From positions 1,013,001 to 1,077,000 of the forward strand of contig CP159373.1 of NCBI GenBank assembly GCA_032595685.2: a stretch of DNA of 64,000 nucleotides, read 5' to 3'. Shown here one piece after another: positions 17,956 to 26,297 of the stretch (positions are counted from its first letter, which is position 1; each line of letters begins with the position of its first letter). Below the pieces are notes generated by a model. The model ran no database searches. It was not told where the DNA came from and saw only the letters and a list, made by a program, of their open reading frames with translations. The translations under genes and the position numbers were made by a program. This DNA is from Candidatus Electrothrix aestuarii (GTDB lineage: Bacteria > Desulfobacterota > Desulfobulbia > Desulfobulbales > Desulfobulbaceae).

Positions 17956-18524
17956 GGTGTTGTTTTTTGAGAGAAAAAAGCAACAGGAAGGTTCTTCTCT
18001 TTTAGTACACCTGAGAGTCGTGCCAAAAATTTTATAGGGGGGGCCTGTCCGACAACAATACAGACCTTTCCCTCTCGTTGCTCGACAAAAGGGTCTGGTT
18101 TATTAGCAGGGGATTCTGCCAGCAAAACAACCTCCTCACTTCCAGAAGGTGTGGGCATAACATGAAAGACTTTGAGCGGAATAGCTCTGGCCTGTTTGTT
18201 ATGAGTGGCCTTTGGGAAAAAATACCCTTGCTGATGGCGTGCAATATGTGCAGCTGATTTTTCTGGAAAAACAGCAAAAATTTTTCTATGCCTCACGGAT
18301 TGCGTACGCATTTCTCCCCACCCTGTGCCGGGAAAGGTTTTTCTGACTACCTCGTTTTCCGAAACACGAAATTGATCGGCTGTTTCGTACACAGGAATCG
18401 AAGCTGTACAGAACCAGTACCCCCATAACACAGAAAAAGGCACCGCAATCAGCATTCCAATCATGAATAATCGAATAATATCATAGCGACGGGATTCAAG
18501 AGTTTGTGAAAAAGCGATAGGCAT
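17952..18524 (-). CDS. Small single-pass membrane protein, possible exporter accessory
   Basis: The 190-residue protein has one N-terminal membrane segment (RLFMIGMLIAVPFSVLWGYWF, about residues 18-38) and a beta-rich periplasmic part containing RKIFAVFPEKSAAHIARHQQ. The layout recalls a shortened HlyD-type membrane fusion protein, but no clear lipoyl or coiled-coil motif is visible, so I do not assign the family. It overlaps the start of the C39 exporter gene by 4 bp and follows the peptide genes, which supports a role in the same export system. Confidence 0.7.
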   Translation of the reverse strand: MPIAFSQTLESRRYDIIRLFMIGMLIAVPFSVLWGYWFCTASIPVYETADQFRVSENEVVRKTFPGTGWGEMRTQSVRHRKIFAVFPEKSAAHIARHQQGYFFPKATHNKQARAIPLKVFHVMPTPSGSEEVVLLAESPANKPDPFVEQREGKVCIVVGQAPPIKFLARLSGVLKEKNLPVAFFSQKTTP

Positions 18525-18594
18525 AGCAGTATCTTACAAGAGCAACAAGAGAGAAGAAAAGAAAAGTCGCTTTTCAAAAAGGGGAGGATATGAA

Positions 18595-18771
18595 TTATAA
18601 TAAACCATGAGGGATGGTAATCTTAACCACATAAGGCTCTACAGGTTTCTTTGCCTCTGTTTCTGCCTCTGCACCGGCTTTTACATTCGTCCGAACCGCT
18701 ACCCTTCCACAACAATCACTTTTCCCATTATTTTTATTACAAAGAGAAAATACTTTTTTCTGTGTTTCCAT
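18595..18771 (-). CDS. Candidate exported precursor peptide B (TNVKAG motif)
   Basis: The 58-residue peptide begins METQKKVFSLCN, with GGAG nine bases ahead of the ATG. A TTG five codons earlier is less likely because it overlaps that site. Residues 19-33 contain SDCCGRVAVRTNVKAG. The same RVA-TNVKAG core occurs in the neighbouring peptide A, while the C-termini are unrelated. The shared part ends in Ala-Gly, as expected for a leader cut by a C39 peptidase, which would leave a 25-residue product ending ITIPHGLL. The gene precedes the membrane protein and C39 exporter. Function of the product is unknown. Confidence 0.7.
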   Translation of the reverse strand: METQKKVFSLCNKNNGKSDCCGRVAVRTNVKAGAEAETEAKKPVEPYVVKITIPHGLL

Positions 18772-18845
18772 GAGATTTATCTCCAATATATGATTTAAGT
18801 TGAATTAACTTTGTTATCTCTCACCAGAAGAGCTGAAAGTTTTAA

Positions 18846-18881
18846 GCGAAACAATCTTCTTCAATAATCAGATTGTTTCGC
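18846..18881 (-). terminator. Stem-loop between the two peptide genes
   Basis: A perfect 12-bp inverted repeat (GCGAAACAATCT at 18846-18857, AGATTGTTTCGC at 18870-18881) with a 12-base loop lies just after the stop of peptide A. Only a short T-containing run follows on the minus strand, so it may act as a partial terminator or mRNA-stabilising hairpin that sets different levels for peptide A and the downstream export genes. Confidence 0.55.
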
Positions 18882-18894
18882 CTTGACAACTTTA

Positions 18895-19050
18895 TTACAC
18901 GTTTTTCAGCTTATTCAGATTCTCGTTCACCTTGTCTTTAAGGTCATCAAGCCATTTCCATCCCGCTTTTACATTGGTCGCTACTCTGCATTTTTTATCA
19001 GAGGAAGCAAAAGCGGTACCCTGAGTTTTTTTTCTTGCATGCTGCTCCAT
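18895..19050 (-). CDS. Candidate exported precursor peptide A (TNVKAG motif)
   Basis: This 51-residue peptide is encoded from ATG 19048-19050 with AGGAG six bases ahead. It begins MEQHARKKTQGTAF and reads SSDKKCRVATNVKAG at residues 16-30. The remaining 21 residues start WKWLDDLKDK and can form an amphipathic helix. The RVA-TNVKAG stretch is shared with peptide B. I read it as a leader or recognition segment with cleavage after Ala-Gly by the C39 exporter encoded downstream. It has its own promoter-like sequence. No known bacteriocin family is recognised. Confidence 0.72.
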   Translation of the reverse strand: MEQHARKKTQGTAFASSDKKCRVATNVKAGWKWLDDLKDKVNENLNKLKNV

Positions 19051-19107
19051 TTTCTTCTCCTAGTCAGTTGAATGAAATGATTACGCAACCATATATCCAT
19101 ATGATTA

Positions 19108-19136
19108 CATCTAATTAATACATCTAAACAAGTCAA
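19108..19136 (-). promoter_or_regulatory. Putative promoter for the peptide/export genes
   Basis: On the minus strand TTGACT (19131-19136) and TAGATG (19108-19113) are 17 bases apart, placed after the dnaJ-like stop and about 57 bases before the start of peptide A. The -35 is strong and the -10 weak. Confidence 0.4.
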
Positions 19137-19146
19137 GAAATTCGTT

Positions 19147-19878
19147 TTAGCCTGGATAAAATCCTTGTAATTCTTCCAGTTGTTTTCTTGCCATCTCTCC
19201 TATTTCGCCAAATGGGACAGCATCAAGTACTTTTCTGAAACAATGGACAGCTTTTTTCCGCTCTCCTCTCTGGCGGTAGAGAAGGCCAAGATTTATACGG
19301 GCTGGTATGAAATATTCACTTCTCTTCAGTATTGCTTTATAATATTCCTCTGCTGAAAGAATATTTCCCTTATTATGACAGCTCAACGCTTCTTCAAATA
19401 ATGCCATCAAACGATTATTCACTTCGACAGTAAACAGGGCCCCTGTTCCCAAATGCAACAACAAAAATGCAACAGGGGCCTTGATAAGGCCAATCACAGC
19501 AAACGCAACAGCCATAGGGTACGACAAGGTTAATAATCTTTTTTCTTTATACCTGACAGTGAGGTAGGTAAAATGCCCGTATCGTATAATTTCCTGTATA
19601 AATTTTTTCAGATGCTTTCCTTCAACCGTATAACGATCCTTACGGTATTCAGAAAAACTGCCTGTTTGAGAACGAAAATTCTTTAGAGTTTTATCATAAT
19701 CATTCCGGGCAGCTGTATTGGAGAGAATTTTATATGCATGGGTGAGTTCCCGAAATTGTTTATCATCGCCTCCAGCTATATCCGGATGATATTGTTTTGC
19801 TAACAAGCGAAACCTTTTTTTTATCTCCTCAGAGTGAGCATCCTCAGCAACCCCAAGAAGATCATAAAGATTAACCAT
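19147..19878 (-). CDS. DnaJ-domain membrane protein with TPR-like C-terminus
   Basis: The 243-residue protein has an N-terminal J domain (about 3-65) with the HPD tripeptide in LLAKQYHPDIAGG. A hydrophobic segment follows at about 120-150 (SYPMAVAFAVIGLIKAPVAF), then helices resembling tetratricopeptide repeats (SAEEYYKAILKRSEYFIPAR and YRQRGERKKAVHCFRKVLDA). J proteins stimulate Hsp70 ATPase activity. This one is probably membrane-bound and may guide a client at the membrane. It lies between the sulfotransferase gene and the peptide genes on the same strand. The client is unknown. Confidence 0.8.
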   Translation of the reverse strand: MVNLYDLLGVAEDAHSEEIKKRFRLLAKQYHPDIAGGDDKQFRELTHAYKILSNTAARNDYDKTLKNFRSQTGSFSEYRKDRYTVEGKHLKKFIQEIIRYGHFTYLTVRYKEKRLLTLSYPMAVAFAVIGLIKAPVAFLLLHLGTGALFTVEVNNRLMALFEEALSCHNKGNILSAEEYYKAILKRSEYFIPARINLGLLYRQRGERKKAVHCFRKVLDAVPFGEIGEMARKQLEELQGFYPG

Positions 19879-19923
19879 CGTATTTATTCAATAAATAATA
19901 TGGATAGATGAGAAAAAATTCTT

Positions 19924-21003
19924 TCACGAAACAGCCAAGATACTGCTTTCAAATGGTTCATCTTGTGTTTCCATCGCTGGTGGAGCCTCCAACCGCTGTT
20001 GTATCATTGCCAAATAATCCGTTCTAAAACGTCGCAATGTATAATCAATATGATTCTTTTGGGCTAACGTCACCCAGGCGCGTTGCGTCTTCAAAGAGTT
20101 TTCTTGCCTTGCCTGCTCATACAACTTCGGTGTCATGTGAACTGTTCCGGTCGTCATGCGTTCATAACCATAATAATCCATGAGCTCTTCAGTTAACGTC
20201 TCAATGAGGATAATTTCATGAGAACTCAAGCTTCTGGTGAACTTGTTGATATTAGAGGCAATAGGGTCAAATCCGTTATTTTTCCATAAATTTGATAATC
20301 GAGAAATTTCAGTTGCTTCTTTTGACTGGCTAATTTTAATCATATCCGGGATAAAGCTGATACCGATGAAGTCACAAATTCGACGCAGTACTTCTTCCTG
20401 ATGAACAACAAAATCTTCAAAACGAATAGTAAGAGTTCGTTCGGGATACTTCTGCTCAATTTCTCTTGCCTTCCTATAGGCTTTCACCCATCGCTGCGTA
20501 TTTAAAAGCGTATTAAAGTCATAAATAATAGCTTTATTCATGCTACTTATTTGTGCCCGTGGATCACGAACAACATTTAAAAACAGCATATCAGGATTAA
20601 CCTGGATTAGCTCTTCAGCATAGAAAACGCTGTCTAAAGATTTATCCATCACAACTTGGGCCTGCCGCTGCTCAGCAGCGGTATACAACATTTCCCACAG
20701 CACAGTATGGATATTAGGTACTCGGTCCCGCACTCTTTCAAACAGCAAAACAGGATCAAGTACAACGTTTTTCCATTTGACCATACTCGCATTTTGCAAC
20801 CCGACAAGATCAACAATGAGCTGAAAATATTGCGACGGTTCATCCAGCCCCCCATACAAAGGGAGAAAATTTATAAAATCAACAATATGTAATGGGTACG
20901 GCGCGTAAAATTCAGGACTAAGATTAAGACGAAGGCGCAGGGCGTGACTACCGCAACGACGCAGAGGAACCATGAGAACAGGACGTATATTATTATTGGT
21001 CAT
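19924..21003 (-). CDS. Sulfotransferase-family protein
   Basis: The 359-residue protein has a PAPS-binding-loop-like start (MVPLRRCGSHALRLRL) and the 3'-phosphate-binding element LNVVRDPRAQISSM, followed by RFEDFVVHQEEVLRRICDFI, typical of Sulfotransfer family proteins. The loop reads RRCGSHA where many enzymes have RSGST, so substrate and activity are uncertain. Its ATG overlaps the end of the preceding P-type ATPase gene by 4 bp, indicating coupling with the ATPases. It could modify a product of the NRPS cluster, which is inference from position. Confidence 0.75.
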   Translation of the reverse strand: MTNNNIRPVLMVPLRRCGSHALRLRLNLSPEFYAPYPLHIVDFINFLPLYGGLDEPSQYFQLIVDLVGLQNASMVKWKNVVLDPVLLFERVRDRVPNIHTVLWEMLYTAAEQRQAQVVMDKSLDSVFYAEELIQVNPDMLFLNVVRDPRAQISSMNKAIIYDFNTLLNTQRWVKAYRKAREIEQKYPERTLTIRFEDFVVHQEEVLRRICDFIGISFIPDMIKISQSKEATEISRLSNLWKNNGFDPIASNINKFTRSLSSHEIILIETLTEELMDYYGYERMTTGTVHMTPKLYEQARQENSLKTQRAWVTLAQKNHIDYTLRRFRTDYLAMIQQRLEAPPAMETQDEPFESSILAVS

Positions 21004-23141
21004 ACTTTTACTTCAGTAAGAGAAGGTTGGAATAATTCCGAAGAATCAGATTTTTTCATCAAAGGACGCGCTGTGTTCAACAGACTGACTGTAAGCCCTA
21101 CCTGCTTTAACAGCAATGTATCAACCACATTAAAATGAAAAAGCAGTACACCGGCGGCAGCGGCTATACTCGGACTCAGCAGAGTCACAGTGTTCGTACG
21201 CATTTTGTTTTCATATTCTCCGATCACAGTAAACAGATAGGACAATTGCGCCAGTTCTTCATTCATTAGAATAATGTCTGCCGTATCAACAGCAATACTG
21301 GAGGCTCCTCGCAATGAGACAGAGACATCTGCCTGCTTGAGTGCTATGGAATCATTAATCCCGTCACCTACAAAACAAACTGTTCTGCCCTCGGCTTGAA
21401 GTTTTTTGATAACTTCAGCTTTGTCCTGCGGCAGGACATCAGAAAAATACTTTTTAATACCAAGCTTACGAGCCAAGCTTTTTGTCGGCATTTCATGATC
21501 TCCAGAGAGAATACATATATTTTTATTCTGTTGAATCTGTAGATTTCGAATAACCTGACGTGTCTGAGGACGCAATGTTGGAGCAAACTCCAAGGCTCCG
21601 GCAACAGAATCCCCTACTGCGAGCATGACCAGAGAGTGCCCCTGTTCATAGGCAGTATCTTCAGCCTCAACAAGTTCACTCTCTATTCGAATCTGTTCCT
21701 TCTCCATAAAACGACGACTTCCGAGAAGAATCATTTCTCCCCCTATTTTCACCTGAATACCATAGCCTATTTGGTAAGCTTCATCGCTGTTTTCATCTAA
21801 AGGAGGAAGTTCCAACTTTTGTTTTTCTGCAGCAGCGACAATAGCTTGGGCAATGGGATGAGTATTTTTCCCTTCAGCTGCTGCTGCATATGCCAACACC
21901 TGATCATCATTATAACCTCCAACACTATGTATCGTACAAACGTGCGGAACTGAAGAAGTCAATGTACCGGTTTTATCAAAGACCACAGTATCTACTTTGT
22001 GGAGCTGGTCCAATGCCTGCCCGTTCTTTATCAACACACCTTGCCGAGCAATAAGATGCATATAGGTCAATACACTAATTGAGGAGACAATGGAAAGGCG
22101 GTATCCGAAATGACTGTTCACCAAAGCAACAGCTGCCATAGGCCCACCAAAAGGCAACATCAGAGCCCCGGCAGCTAAGGTAGGCATAACTGTTTTTTGG
22201 GTAAAATCTTCTGCACGAATCTGCCATTCTGTTTTAGTTTTCGTCACCTCTTCGAGAATTTTACCTATCTGTGCCGCACTGGTCTCCTGCCCTGCTTTTT
22301 CCACATTTATATAGAGTTTCCCTGTTAGCACAACAGTTGCGGCAAAAACCTTATCTCCCTTTTCTTTTTCTACAGGTTGTGATTCACCGGTAAGAATGTG
22401 CTGATCCACGCTTGCTGTTCCCTCGACAACTGTTCCGTCAGCCGGGACGGGATTACCAGCATGAATAACGACAGTGTCTCCACAACGCAGGGAGTCAAAT
22501 GGACGACGCTCTTCAAGGCCGTCACCAACTGATATGTAAACATAACGGGGCTGTTGGTTAAAAACATCAATCAGACTATGTTTAGAATCATCTGTAATTT
22601 TGATAAGTAACTTTTTGCTTAAAACATAAAAAAAAGCTGCCATTGTACCAGAAATATAATATCCTCCAAAAAAACATCCGGCAGCAGTCACAGTGTAGAT
22701 AGTGCTTATATCGACTTCTTTTCGACGTATTTTATCATATGCCTGAATAAATGCCGGCATGGATACGTATGCCCAACCCGGCAAACTGAGCAGAAGCATA
22801 GGTGGGGCCACCAACCTTCCAACAATAGCCGTTCCCATTGCAGCAGTGGAAATAACCATGTCACGGTTCACATCCTTTTCTGCAAGAGAATGTGAATTAG
22901 ATTTTTCTTCAATATCTTCGGCAGTCCCTTTGGCTTGTCTTTGCGAAGAAGATTTTTTTTCCTCGCTATATTCTGGTGACAGTAAAGAATCAATCAGAGG
23001 ATCAGCATCAAATTGACTGAGCTTATTTTTGACTTTGCCATAAATGGAGTCTTTGACAATTTCGACACCATCTTTTCTATGCCGTGATGCTGTTTTTACG
23101 ACATATGCTACGCTGCTAAGGATACTAAGTTCAAATAGCAT
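21000..23141 (-). CDS. P1B-like P-type ATPase lacking the CPx motif (SSI)
   Basis: The 713-residue ATPase has the actuator motif TGESQPVEKEKGDKVFAAT (from about residue 251), phosphorylation site DKTGTLT (Asp389), an HP dipeptide in THPIAQAIV and hinge GDGINDS, giving the order of heavy-metal (P1B) pumps. The membrane helix just before the phosphorylation domain should carry CPC or SPC. Here it reads SIVSSISVL (about 350-358), with no Cys or Pro. There is no N-terminal GMTCxxC metal-binding domain. Cargo is therefore unclear. The gene is 19 bp downstream of a paralogous ATPase and overlaps the sulfotransferase gene. Confidence 0.88.
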   Translation of the reverse strand: MLFELSILSSVAYVVKTASRHRKDGVEIVKDSIYGKVKNKLSQFDADPLIDSLLSPEYSEEKKSSSQRQAKGTAEDIEEKSNSHSLAEKDVNRDMVISTAAMGTAIVGRLVAPPMLLLSLPGWAYVSMPAFIQAYDKIRRKEVDISTIYTVTAAGCFFGGYYISGTMAAFFYVLSKKLLIKITDDSKHSLIDVFNQQPRYVYISVGDGLEERRPFDSLRCGDTVVIHAGNPVPADGTVVEGTASVDQHILTGESQPVEKEKGDKVFAATVVLTGKLYINVEKAGQETSAAQIGKILEEVTKTKTEWQIRAEDFTQKTVMPTLAAGALMLPFGGPMAAVALVNSHFGYRLSIVSSISVLTYMHLIARQGVLIKNGQALDQLHKVDTVVFDKTGTLTSSVPHVCTIHSVGGYNDDQVLAYAAAAEGKNTHPIAQAIVAAAEKQKLELPPLDENSDEAYQIGYGIQVKIGGEMILLGSRRFMEKEQIRIESELVEAEDTAYEQGHSLVMLAVGDSVAGALEFAPTLRPQTRQVIRNLQIQQNKNICILSGDHEMPTKSLARKLGIKKYFSDVLPQDKAEVIKKLQAEGRTVCFVGDGINDSIALKQADVSVSLRGASSIAVDTADIILMNEELAQLSYLFTVIGEYENKMRTNTVTLLSPSIAAAAGVLLFHFNVVDTLLLKQVGLTVSLLNTARPLMKKSDSSELFQPSLTEVKV

Positions 23142-23160
23142 AAAATGTTTTTTTTAGCTG

Positions 23161-25278
23161 TTAATCTTGAAAGTTATCAACGTGTTCAGCAGAATTGACA
23201 GGATCGGCAACCTTCTCTTGATATTTTATCAACGGTAGAAACGTATTAGTCAATCCAACAGCGGCCCCGGTATAAAATAGCCCCATACCGGCAGCTACTC
23301 CTATATGAAGGAAATAGACGCTTCCGATACAGAAAAATCCGGGGATAATGGAAGATAATAAATTATTTTCTATCGTTTTTTCAAACTCATCAACAAGTTG
23401 AAAAAGTCGCATTAAATGTTTCAGTGTACCGTCCATAAAAATGATCTGGGCCGTGTCTGTCGCCGCTGTGGATGCTCCTTGAAGAGAAACAGAAACCTGA
23501 GCCGACTTCAACGCGATGGAATCATTAATGCCGTCGCCGATAAAACAAACAAATCTTCCCTGTTCAGTAAGTATTTTTACATGTTCGGCCTTGTTTTCCG
23601 GTAGAACTTCTGCAAAATAATTATCAATACCCAATTGCTCGGCCATTCTTCGGGTAGGGTGCTCATGATCTCCGGAAATAATATAAAGTCGCACTCCCCG
23701 TTTTTTTAAATACTGAATAACTTCAAAAGCTTCAGGTCGAATACAGGGATGCATTTCCAGAATACCGCCAAGCTGCCCGTTGATTCCCACATAGATCAGA
23801 GAAAAACCTTCATCTTCAGCTTCTCGCCGAATATCCTGGGCGGCGTTGGGCAGGGTAACTCCTTCCCGTTCCATAAAACGGGCACTGCCCACTTGAATCA
23901 CCCTGCCATTCACTGTGACTTTGATACCGTATCCTATTTCATACCGGGCATCTTCCAAATCAGGGGGCTGAATATCCAGTTCAGCAGCTTTTTCCAGAAT
24001 AGCTTTAGCAATTGGATGCACCTGACGATGCTCTGCGGCTGCGGCATTGAACAGGATCGCCTTTTCATCCCATTCACCAAAACAATGAATTTTACCAACC
24101 TCTGGCTGCTCCAACGTCAGTGTACCGGTTTTATCAAAGATCACGGTATCAACCTTATGCAGAGATTCTAATACCCTACCGTCCTTAATAAGAATGCCGT
24201 GACGGGAAATAATTTGTAGATAATTCAATACGGAAATCGGACTAAGTATCATCATGGTTGCACCTAAACCGGACCAGAGTATGGTCAATGCCGGTCCTAG
24301 GCCCAACAGTAGCAGGGTGGTCACAGAGATACCCATCTCGACATGAAGGCAAGTATCTGCTATCTCTTGACCGCGGGCTATCAATTTATTTTTATATTCT
24401 TGAGTACTATTAAGAATATCACCAATTTTTGCAGCAACAGTATCCTGTCCCGCTGTTTCCACCATAATACAAATTCGACCCGTGAGCATAAGCGTTGCCG
24501 CAAACACCTTATCACCTTTCTCTTTTTCAACGGGTTGACTTTCACCGGTAAGAATATGCTGGTCAACTGTCGCAATTCCTTCCTGAATCTTTCCGTCCAC
24601 CGGAATAACTTCTCCAGCACTGATAACAACTATATCACCGACCTCAATACTGGTAAAATCGACTTGGACTTCTACGCCGTCTTTTTTCAACCATACTTTG
24701 GAAGGAGGCGTTCCGAACACATTGACCAATTGTTTTTTCGCATTATTTTCAGCACGTTCAATAATTTTAATCAGAAAATCTCCAAGCAAGGCCGCAAGTG
24801 CTGACAGTATCACATGGCCACTGATGAGCATGCCTATGAGAAGTATTGCTCCTACGACAAATGAGCTAAAATAGCGACGAGCTTTTATGTCTCGTAGAGC
24901 AAAGCGAAAAGAACTTTTTGATAAATACAATACTCCGGCTGCCGCAAGCAGAGTAAATAAGGGGGAAAAACTGCCCAGTAATGCCATTGCGACTGTCCCG
25001 GCAGAAACAGCCATATTGCCTTTAAACTCTTCCTCTTCCTCCTTTACCTGCTGGTCTGCTTCAGAAGCAGAGTAGAGATGCTGCTGACGTTCACTATCCC
25101 CCAATGCACTTCTGATATCCTTAAAGAGTTTTTTGGGATTGAATTTTTGAACGCTGTGTTTAGGCCGTTCTTTTGGCGATGCACATCTAGCACCCTTTGA
25201 TTTCTGTAGCTCAGTATTACACTTTCGATTCTCCCACCAAACGGCAGCTGCGCCAATCAGGGCTGTTTCGAGTATCAT
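23161..25278 (-). CDS. P1B-like P-type ATPase with altered ion motif (SPI)
   Basis: The 705-residue ATPase is a paralogue of the next gene. It has TGESQPVEKEKGDKVFAAT (from about residue 244), the phosphorylated Asp382 in DKTGTLT, HP in VHPIAKAI, and GDGINDS. The ion-pathway helix reads MMILSPISVLNYL: SPI (346-348) stands where CPC or SPC is expected, so the Pro is kept but both Cys are lost. The N-terminal about 90 residues are charged and lack a heavy-metal-associated domain. The pair may transport an unusual ion or regulate each other, perhaps as a heterodimer-like unit. The cargo cannot be deduced from the sequence. Confidence 0.88.
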   Translation of the reverse strand: MILETALIGAAAVWWENRKCNTELQKSKGARCASPKERPKHSVQKFNPKKLFKDIRSALGDSERQQHLYSASEADQQVKEEEEEFKGNMAVSAGTVAMALLGSFSPLFTLLAAAGVLYLSKSSFRFALRDIKARRYFSSFVVGAILLIGMLISGHVILSALAALLGDFLIKIIERAENNAKKQLVNVFGTPPSKVWLKKDGVEVQVDFTSIEVGDIVVISAGEVIPVDGKIQEGIATVDQHILTGESQPVEKEKGDKVFAATLMLTGRICIMVETAGQDTVAAKIGDILNSTQEYKNKLIARGQEIADTCLHVEMGISVTTLLLLGLGPALTILWSGLGATMMILSPISVLNYLQIISRHGILIKDGRVLESLHKVDTVIFDKTGTLTLEQPEVGKIHCFGEWDEKAILFNAAAAEHRQVHPIAKAILEKAAELDIQPPDLEDARYEIGYGIKVTVNGRVIQVGSARFMEREGVTLPNAAQDIRREAEDEGFSLIYVGINGQLGGILEMHPCIRPEAFEVIQYLKKRGVRLYIISGDHEHPTRRMAEQLGIDNYFAEVLPENKAEHVKILTEQGRFVCFIGDGINDSIALKSAQVSVSLQGASTAATDTAQIIFMDGTLKHLMRLFQLVDEFEKTIENNLLSSIIPGFFCIGSVYFLHIGVAAGMGLFYTGAAVGLTNTFLPLIKYQEKVADPVNSAEHVDNFQD

Positions 25279-25338
25279 AGTTTTATTTTTTTACTCTGTT
25301 CAGATGAAGTTAAATGTTTCGCCAATTGTCTTCTTCTA

Positions 25339-25367
25339 AGTAACATGATATGCATGTCACTGTTACT
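25339..25367 (-). other. Intercistronic stem-loop
   Basis: AGTAACA (25339-25345) pairs with TGTTACT (25361-25367), and TGA/TCA extends the stem around a loop centred on ATGCAT. It lies in the gap between the SUMF1-type gene and the first ATPase gene. No T-tract follows, so mRNA processing or a protein-binding site is as likely as termination. Confidence 0.4.
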
Positions 25368-25436
25368 TCTAAGTTTGATCTCGAACGCAGGTCGAAGGAG
25401 TGATCTTAAGTGAAACCGAAAAACGGGTTCAAAGAA

Positions 25437-26297
25437 TTATGATCTCACGAGACGAAAGCCTATGTAATCGAAGCAATCATTAGGATCATGTGTAAGGCGA
25501 ACTGCCGAGCGGCAATGTATAGCATCAGCACCCCAACACCCTCCTCTTAAGATTTGCGAAGAACCCTTAGCACATAAAGGATTTTTTACCCCATCAAGGT
25601 ATGTTGTATTATTAATAATTAAACTTTTTTCAGTATCCCATTCAGCTTTATCCTGACACCATTCATATACATTGCCATGCATATCATACAATCCCCAAGG
25701 ATTAGGCTCCAAGCTACCAGCTGGAAGCATTTTCTTTCGATTTTTTTCGTTCGGGCACCCTGGCAACTGACTGTATGTTCCATTATAATTAGCGTGATCT
25801 GTAGACAAACAAGAACCACAGGAAAAAGGGGTTGTTGTTCCGGCCCTACAGGCATATTCCCATTCAGCCTCGGTAGGAAGACGATATTCTCCTTCGTGTT
25901 TCTGATTCAACCACTGAATAAATTTCTGAATATCGTTCCAGGTAATACAGGTTACAGAATAAGCATCAGTTTGTTCAAACCCCGGATTATCCCAATAAAT
26001 ACTAGAATTCCTCTCTCTTTTTTTATCCACCCAGATGTATGCTCCTCCTTCTTTCTCCGCCTGCGTGAGAAAATCGGTCGCATCGACAAATTTTCGCCAT
26101 TGGCCTACAGTCACCGGTGTGATCTGCATGTAAAAGCCGTTTGTCAGAGTAACGTTGTGGAGCATTTCATCATCATATTTTCCAGGTTCTCCTTCCAGAC
26201 TACCCATCATAAAAGTTCCTGGATCAATAGAGATAAAGGTCATCCCTAAAGTATTCCTAAATTCACGCTGAACCTTACTTTCCATGCTTTGTCTCAT
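25437..26297 (-). CDS. SUMF1/formylglycine-generating-enzyme-fold protein
   Basis: The roughly 286-residue protein has the family marks FISIDPGTFMMGSLEGE, YRLPTEAEWEYACRAGTTT, NPWGLYDMHGNVYEWCQD and the end ILRGGCWGADAIHCRSAVRL...YIGFRLVRS. The fold is shared by sulfatase-activating enzymes, EgtB and PvdO. PvdO acts on pyoverdine, a nonribosomal peptide, so a tailoring role here is plausible. The start at 26297 lies inside the end of the NRPS gene. A second ATG at 26283-26285 is better placed behind AGGA. The overlap indicates co-translation with the NRPS that carries the thioesterase. Confidence 0.85.
   Translation of the reverse strand: MRQSMESKVQREFRNTLGMTFISIDPGTFMMGSLEGEPGKYDDEMLHNVTLTNGFYMQITPVTVGQWRKFVDATDFLTQAEKEGGAYIWVDKKRERNSSIYWDNPGFEQTDAYSVTCITWNDIQKFIQWLNQKHEGEYRLPTEAEWEYACRAGTTTPFSCGSCLSTDHANYNGTYSQLPGCPNEKNRKKMLPAGSLEPNPWGLYDMHGNVYEWCQDKAEWDTEKSLIINNTTYLDGVKNPLCAKGSSQILRGGCWGADAIHCRSAVRLTHDPNDCFDYIGFRLVRS

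Noticed and set aside
21000-25278. Ordinary copper or zinc exporters
   Set aside because: The required CPC/SPC motif and the N-terminal metal-binding domain are both missing.
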